From Symbiodinium natans (taxonomy: Eukaryota > Sar > Dinophyceae > Suessiales > Symbiodiniaceae): DNA of 64,000 nt. Both the position numbers and the translations under genes were made by a program. Shown here in pieces: positions 59,594 to 64,000 of the stretch. The DNA lies in NCBI GenBank assembly GCA_905221605.1, contig CAJNDS010000036.1, forward strand, positions 62,001-126,000, read 5' to 3'. The notes beneath the pieces were generated by a model. That model did no database searches, was not told the DNA's origin, and saw only the letters and a program-made list of their open reading frames with translations. Numbering within the stretch: position 1 is the first letter of the stretch; each line of letters opens with the position of its first letter.

Positions 59594-60463
59594 TCATGTA
59601 GCATCGCTATTATGGAAGAGGAGGCTAAAACTCAAATCGACGCCGTTGAAGTCGATAAGGTTGCCCGTTTCATCGGTTATTCTAAAAGTTAGTCGTCTTA
59701 TTGAACGACGCGAGACATTAACATAATCGTAATCTGTAACGCCGTAGGGATCATTTATAATACCTGCGAAGGAAGCATTGACAGGAACTTTTTTTACGAT
59801 CGCGTTTGAAAAAGACGAAGGACTATGAAAATTATTATTTGACAGTTCCGGACATGATATGTATAGGTCTTGGTGATGGAGAAGCTTAATAAAGCCGGTT
59901 GTCCATGGAGCGGATGAAGTGAAACTATCGCCTACCGTAACGTTAAAACTTAACACTTCATTTATAGAGTTCAAATTATTCAGATCTACACTGTTGGAAA
60001 ACGAACCTACGAAAGATGGAACGTCGGCATCAGTTAAGGGAATAAAAAGCACCTCTGTATAATTTGAGGATACCGTCATCTTATTTGATATCGTGTTGTA
60101 TGTGACGGTACAGGAATTTGACCGACCGCCACTATCAAAGAAAAAATTCAGTTGTGTCTGAATTGCATTTGCTAATTCCGGCGGTGAGTAATTTCCAACC
60201 GGTATTTCAATACGCCGATACGTTATGCCTTGCGGTGTAGCTGGTGCGATGATCTGATGTCTAAAATATAGATTTTGATTATTTGCGTTTATTGAATACC
60301 ACGTATTCGGAATGGCTAACTCGTGAACTTGCATAATAGTGCCATCGGGTATTTCAAAGGTTTCCCTTAATTCAATTTGAAAGTCGCTTATTCCACGACT
60401 GTTTGAAGTGCGGTATTTTGAATTTACATAAACTTTTTTATACGTCAATGGTCTGATACTCAT
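59594..60463 (-). CDS. Putative minor capsid (penton-type) protein of a Polinton-like virus
   Basis: 289 residues from the ATG at 60463. An earlier ATG in frame (60580) would overlap the divergent gene at 60517 and add a hydrophobic tail, so I reject it. The opening YKKVYVNSKYRTS, followed by SDFQIELRE and the motif HELAIPNTWYSIN within the first about 70 residues, resembles PLV and virophage minor capsid proteins, which start with a YVNS-type segment and IPNSWY. The rest is beta-rich, with no catalytic motif. It would form the pentameric vertices alongside the double-jelly-roll protein at 61341. It leads the leftward block, and a TATATAATATAATTG-like promoter lies in the 53-bp gap. Confidence 0.72.
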   Translation of the reverse strand: MSIRPLTYKKVYVNSKYRTSNSRGISDFQIELRETFEIPDGTIMQVHELAIPNTWYSINANNQNLYFRHQIIAPATPQGITYRRIEIPVGNYSPPELANAIQTQLNFFFDSGGRSNSCTVTYNTISNKMTVSSNYTEVLFIPLTDADVPSFVGSFSNSVDLNNLNSINEVLSFNVTVGDSFTSSAPWTTGFIKLLHHQDLYISCPELSNNNFHSPSSFSNAIVKKVPVNASFAGIINDPYGVTDYDYVNVSRRSIRRLTFRITDETGNLIDFNGVDLSFSLLFHNSDAT

Positions 60464-60516
60464 AATATTGTTATATAATATAATTGATATAAATAATTTA
60501 TAATCTTTTTTATATA
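60464..60516. promoter_or_regulatory. Divergent promoter region between the two virus-like gene blocks
   Basis: 53 bases, almost entirely A/T. TTATATAATATAATTG serves the leftward gene, and TTTTTTATATA ends directly before the rightward ATG. Transcription starts are not known. Confidence 0.6.
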
Positions 60517-61059
60517 ATGTCAAAAATACAATCGCAACTAAATACGATGCTAGAAAGTAACGGCAAAATTTCAAATTCACAGGGTATTAAATATGCTTAC
60601 GATCGTGATAATAAAATTTTTGTTAAAGGAAATAAAATGTATGTTGGAGGAACAACCAGCGCTGTTAATTGGTTAGAAAACTTAACGAAGCTCCCTTTTG
60701 GTGTATTAGGTGGCGTCCGTGATATGGAACGATACATTGAAGCGAAGCGAGTATTGCAGGATAACCCGCAAATAACGGAGTTGGTCGGACATAGTCAGGC
60801 AGGTCCAGTTGTTTTAACGCTTGCAAAAGATTTTCCAGATAGAAGTTTAAGAACGAGAACATATAACAGCCCTACATTCAGTTTAGGTTTTAACCCTAAC
60901 ACGGAAGAACATAAAAGATTTAGAAAAGTTGGAGATTTGGTAAGTGCTTTCGATGGAGGCGCGATGAATGTATATACTGATAGTCTAAACCCTTTAAAAA
61001 ATCATGACATAAGCGCATTTGATGGAGTTAGTGAGACACTACCACCTGATGAAAAATGA
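60517..61059 (+). CDS. Lipase-like alpha/beta-hydrolase
   Basis: 180 residues. The nucleophile elbow GHSQAG (about residues 91-96) follows a beta-strand ITELV and precedes a helix, as in class-3-type lipases. A conserved-looking YNSPTF comes after it, then GDLVSAFDG (candidate catalytic Asp) and LKNHDISAF (candidate His). The chain is shorter than typical cellular lipases, but small hydrolases of this form occur in PLVs and giant viruses, where they are thought to act on membranes at entry or release. It is first in the rightward block, 22 bases ahead of the next gene. The substrate cannot be read from the sequence. Confidence 0.78.
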   Translation: MSKIQSQLNTMLESNGKISNSQGIKYAYDRDNKIFVKGNKMYVGGTTSAVNWLENLTKLPFGVLGGVRDMERYIEAKRVLQDNPQITELVGHSQAGPVVLTLAKDFPDRSLRTRTYNSPTFSLGFNPNTEEHKRFRKVGDLVSAFDGGAMNVYTDSLNPLKNHDISAFDGVSETLPPDEK

Positions 61060-61081
61060 TTTTCCTAAATAATATAATAGA

Positions 61082-61330
61082 ATGCTTAATAAGGTCAGGA
61101 AGCAGAAAGAACAAACAAGGGTAGGAAAAGCCCCCGAAAACGACCAATTTAAAAACAAGCTTACGAAAAGCATCAACAATTCATCTTATGAAACTATTAG
61201 AGGAATTGTTGAAACCGATGCAACGGCAGTATCACAACCGCAATTAGAAAAACCAATTTCAAAAAATATTAACAATTTAAATTCACATAAAAAATATAAT
61301 AATATTAATAATAAAAAATCTAATAAATAA
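61082..61330 (+). CDS. Small basic, Asn/Lys-rich protein
   Basis: 82 residues, ATG after AATAATATAATAGA. The N-terminus is basic (NKVRKQKEQTRVGK) and the C-terminus is almost all Asn, Lys and Ile, suggesting disorder. It lies between the lipase-like and major capsid genes with gaps of 22 and 10 bases, so it is probably co-expressed with them. DNA packing is possible. No family is recognised. Confidence 0.6.
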   Translation: MLNKVRKQKEQTRVGKAPENDQFKNKLTKSINNSSYETIRGIVETDATAVSQPQLEKPISKNINNLNSHKKYNNINNKKSNK

Positions 61331-61340
61331 TATATAAGTT

Positions 61341-62807
61341 ATGGATTTAGTTATTGCTGAAACACAGGATAACATGATAAACTCGTTACAGTTCGGACTT
61401 CCCGAAAGCGCCGCGTATATTACGGATCGTAAGCAGGTTCATTTCCCTAGTGTATCCGGAAATATTTTTAGTTCAAATAATGGTAATAAATATATTAAAT
61501 TTGTGATCACGGGAGAAGACAACAATTACATCGATATGTCCAGCATTTGCTTATTTTTTGATGTTGTGAATACATCAACCACGGCAGGAGAATATTTAAG
61601 ACCATTAGGTGAAAGCCACGCCTTTTTCACTCGTTATAGATGCAACGCGGCAGGACAACAAATTAACGATATCGATAATTATAATTTAGTATGTGAAGAA
61701 ATGAAATCTTTTAAAAGTGAAGAAGTAAGAAATTTAGACGACATCCAAGAAGGTTGTTTAACACGATACGACAGCCGAATTAATAGACTTTATGCGTTTG
61801 CAATTGAAACACACGATGCCGTCGCTACTACTGGTAGAAATGATAGAGGAATTGTTTTACCAAAACTTACGCGAGCCAACACGACAGGAATTGAGCAAGG
61901 AAAATTCGTGCGGATGGGACATAAGCCATGTTGCGGGTTCGTTCAATCAGGGTATTATCCTCCTATTCGATATTGTCCGTTAGAATTTATTTTTGAAATT
62001 TGTTCTGATGCACAAGAACCGGTAATCAATCCGGCTACGCCGGTAGCAGGAACGCAGGCGGAAGACGACGTTAATGGTTTATATTTTACCACACGAAACA
62101 CTACAACTTCGTGGGCAATTCAAAATTGTATCCTTCGATGCGAATTAATCACAGTCGACAATTCCGTCAATAATAACGTGGTTTCGCATTTATTGAAAGG
62201 GGGTCGGCTTCGTATGGTTTATCCAGCCTATCACAGTTTTTCACAATCTTTCGCGGCAGGAAATACCGAAATCAATATGAATATTGTTAAGTCTTCAACA
62301 CGATTATCACAAATGTTCTTTACCCTTTCCAATTCACAGATTGAAACTAATAACACAGCCGGAAATTTTGCCAAGAAGAAATGGACGTGGTTCTGGCATC
62401 CCATGGCGGCATCAATTGATAATTTAGAAGGCGTGATCGACAGCACCAAACAAATTTCATATTATGTTCAGATCGCGAATAAAAAGTTCCCCGAACAAGC
62501 AATAGAAAGTTTAGCCGAAGCTATGTATTTCTTACGTCGTGCTGTTAATGTTATGTCTCCGTTTTATGACGGTTTTTCAATTGACATTTACAGATACGCT
62601 AACGATAAGTTTATTGGTGGAATAAATTTCGATAAGCAACCTGATATGAATTTTACCGGATCCAACACTAAAATGGGTTCCTTATTGACTTTTAAATTGA
62701 AAGGGGCGAACAACACATTCGCATTAGGCGTAGAACAGGTATATGTTACGCTCGTTTCAGAACATGTTTTTGAGCTCTCGGAGAGTGCCAGCACGGTTTT
62801 AGACTAA
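61341..62807 (+). CDS. Putative double-jelly-roll major capsid protein
   Basis: 488 residues, ATG after TAATATATAAGTT. The first beta-rich domain (about 45-225) includes KYIKFVITG, YIDMSSICLFFDV and CPLEFIFEI. The second (about 255-488) includes NCILRCELITV, KKFPEQAIESLAEAMYFLRR and FIGGINFDKQPDMNFTGSNT followed by a GSLLTFKLK strand. The last segments match what I recall of PLV-type major capsid proteins (P-x-x-x-I-x-S-x-x-E-A and F-x-x-G-x-x-F-x-K ... T-G-x-N-T). Length is at the short end for double-jelly-roll capsids. Next to a penton-type gene it would build an icosahedral shell. A structure prediction would settle the fold. Confidence 0.75.
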   Translation: MDLVIAETQDNMINSLQFGLPESAAYITDRKQVHFPSVSGNIFSSNNGNKYIKFVITGEDNNYIDMSSICLFFDVVNTSTTAGEYLRPLGESHAFFTRYRCNAAGQQINDIDNYNLVCEEMKSFKSEEVRNLDDIQEGCLTRYDSRINRLYAFAIETHDAVATTGRNDRGIVLPKLTRANTTGIEQGKFVRMGHKPCCGFVQSGYYPPIRYCPLEFIFEICSDAQEPVINPATPVAGTQAEDDVNGLYFTTRNTTTSWAIQNCILRCELITVDNSVNNNVVSHLLKGGRLRMVYPAYHSFSQSFAAGNTEINMNIVKSSTRLSQMFFTLSNSQIETNNTAGNFAKKKWTWFWHPMAASIDNLEGVIDSTKQISYYVQIANKKFPEQAIESLAEAMYFLRRAVNVMSPFYDGFSIDIYRYANDKFIGGINFDKQPDMNFTGSNTKMGSLLTFKLKGANNTFALGVEQVYVTLVSEHVFELSESASTVLD

Positions 62808-62869
62808 ATTGAGATCTGACAAAAGAAATAAAACATTATTAAATTAAATAAAATCTACTTAATTTAATA

Positions 62870-64000
62870 ATGGCTTCTATAAACAACTTAACCACGCTTT
62901 ACGCGAACGAAATTTACAAAATTTTTTCAACAGGGGCAACTGAAATAAGCGATCAATACGCTACCAAAACAGAAGTAGAAAACACTAACTCGGCTAATAC
63001 TTCTAATATAGCAACAAATACAGCAGATATAGCAGTTTTAAACACGAAACAACTTCAAAACTTCCAGAATATTAGTTCAATAACACATTTATTAAACACA
63101 GACTACCAAACAAACGCTACACTAACAACGAATTTTTACAATAAAGCAGAAATAGACACGACCTTTACTAATTACTATACACAAGCACAAATAGACACGA
63201 ATTTAACTACTAATTATCAAAATAATACATTATTAGCAACAAATTTCTATAATAAAGGCGAGGTTGATACATTAATAGCGGGCGCAGGTGGTGGAGGTGG
63301 CTACACCGATACAGAAATTGATAACTTATTAGATTTAAGAGTTCCAAAATCAGATTTTACAAATAGATTTAGTGCTAATCCTATTATTGATTGTTCCGCC
63401 CCGACTGTTATTCATAGTGGTTTAACGTTAAATAATTCGACAGTAAATATAAGTCCGGTAGCAGGTTTATTATTCAGTAATCAAACAGGAGGAGGAGACA
63501 AAGTTTTAGCGGAGTTTAAAAATGCAACGAGTTATATAACTTTACAAGGAGATAAAATATTTTGTAATAATACGTCTGACGACGCTATCAAACAATTAGA
63601 TTTAACAAATAATAATGCAGGTTATAAAATGTCAGGAAAGATAGAAACGCCGACAGGTGGTCTAGTAGTAGAAAATACAGCAGACGCTAATTTATCTTTT
63701 ACGGTTAGGAACACTGATAATTACTTTACCTTTAATAATGACAGTATTGATTGTTATAATTCTGTTGGTGATACAGGAAGGATTTTAAATTTAAACACTA
63801 ATGCCGATCAGTATGTTAAATCGCATTCATTATTAGTAGATACAGGAGCAAATACATTAACAGGCGGTTATACATTAGATGTTGTTGATAATGCTATCGT
63901 TAGACAAAATTTAAGAGTGGATGGTAACTTAGACTTATCAAATGATTTAAATTTTTATGGTGAAAATTATAATATTTCTAATAATTCAGGACTTACATTT
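62870..64000 (+). CDS. Fibre-like protein, partial (runs off the window)
   Basis: ATG at 62870, after TTAATTTAATA. The frame is open for 377 codons to the last base, so the 3' end is missing. Residues about 20-150 contain repeated modules of the form NFYNKAEIDT, NYYTQAQIDTN and NFYNKGEVDTLI, as in trimeric phage and virus fibre stalks. Next comes a Gly run (AGAGGGGGY), then Asn/Thr-rich beta-repeats with IDC, TPTGGLVVENT and LRVDGNLDLSND. A role in host attachment is inferred from this repeat type and from its position after the capsid gene. Confidence 0.75.
   Translation, partial: MASINNLTTLYANEIYKIFSTGATEISDQYATKTEVENTNSANTSNIATNTADIAVLNTKQLQNFQNISSITHLLNTDYQTNATLTTNFYNKAEIDTTFTNYYTQAQIDTNLTTNYQNNTLLATNFYNKGEVDTLIAGAGGGGGYTDTEIDNLLDLRVPKSDFTNRFSANPIIDCSAPTVIHSGLTLNNSTVNISPVAGLLFSNQTGGGDKVLAEFKNATSYITLQGDKIFCNNTSDDAIKQLDLTNNNAGYKMSGKIETPTGGLVVENTADANLSFTVRNTDNYFTFNNDSIDCYNSVGDTGRILNLNTNADQYVKSHSLLVDTGANTLTGGYTLDVVDNAIVRQNLRVDGNLDLSNDLNFYGENYNISNNSGLTF

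Larger units (their letters stand above)
54085..64000. mobile_element. Integrated Polinton-like-virus-type element (left end in view)
   Basis: Composition and content change abruptly here: telomere-like repeats stop, the DNA is AT-rich, and genes are tightly packed. Capsid-type genes (61341, 59594), a lipase-like gene, a fibre-like gene and small virion-like proteins form two divergent blocks. The left boundary is not fixed. A C11 run (about 54,085) and CCCTAGGGGGGGGG (about 54,163-54,176) lie near it, but no terminal inverted repeat can be confirmed without the other end. The element runs off the window. Host range is inferred from context only. Confidence 0.75.

Noticed and set aside
60464-60580. 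N-terminal extension of the minor capsid protein from an ATG at 60580
   Set aside because: It would overlap the start of the divergent gene at 60517 and encode a hydrophobic stretch translated from AT-rich promoter sequence. The ATG at 60463 fits the family start.
1-64000. tRNA, rRNA or other structured RNA genes
   Set aside because: I looked for conserved tRNA and rRNA motifs by eye and saw none; a covariance-model search would be needed to exclude them.

Overview
The window looks like nuclear DNA of a dinoflagellate, most like the Suessiales/Symbiodiniaceae group. Short tracts of the algal/plant-type telomere heptamer TTTAGGG/CCCTAAA are scattered from about 270 to 53,995, in both orientations. 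The one intact large retrotransposon carries the AAHPGP motif and a YVDN reverse-transcriptase box, which I recall as common in dinoflagellate LINEs. The assignment is inference, because no rRNA, tRNA or spliced-leader gene is visible to confirm it.

Positions 1-54,080 are a repeat-rich, gene-poor mosaic. Segments of 50-500 bases are joined by short telomere-like blocks. Seven or more families of roughly 100-bp near-palindromic repeats (called A-G here; MITE-like) are sprinkled through it, along with simple-sequence tracts (CTA, TATATG, poly-G/poly-C, CCCTATAAA, CCCAAAAA). The main discrete elements are: a near-complete 9.1-kb LINE at 2,441-11,570 (minus strand) inserted in a TTTAGGGG array; a 2.2-kb TIR element at 34,177-36,365; a decayed LINE of a different lineage at 37,330-39,175; a broken host-like gene at 39,432-40,420; a 54-bp tandem array with inverted ends at 44,845-46,272; and a 370-bp fold-back palindrome between poly-C and poly-G tracts at 46,950-47,692.

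At about 54,100 the telomere-like repeats stop and the DNA becomes AT-rich and densely coding to the window end. This is a virus-like insertion of the Polinton-like virus (PLV) type. It has a putative double-jelly-roll major capsid protein (61,341-62,807), a putative minor capsid/penton protein (59,594-60,463), an alpha/beta-hydrolase with a GHSQAG nucleophile elbow (60,517-61,059), a fibre-like protein that runs off the end (62,870-64,000), and several small accessory virion-like proteins. The left block (57,292-60,463) is transcribed leftward and the right block (60,517-64,000) rightward, from a 53-bp divergent intergenic region. No polymerase, integrase or packaging ATPase is in view; these would have to lie beyond 64,000. 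Between 54,780 and 57,290 lies a less typical cassette with a ubiquitin N-terminal fragment, probably split from an acidic AT-hook protein by a tiny intron, a duplicated 5' leader, and two reading-frame breaks.

The points most worth following up are these. The LINE's two ORFs lie in one frame, separated by a single UGA. Its ORF1 has two ubiquitin-like modules, one ending RLRGGG. The LINE family appears to target telomere-like repeats. Telomere-like blocks are inserted with target-site duplications. There is a telomere-fusion-like inverted junction. An 11-mer recurs unexpectedly in the decayed LINE. The PLV-like provirus carries a ubiquitin/AT-hook cassette.
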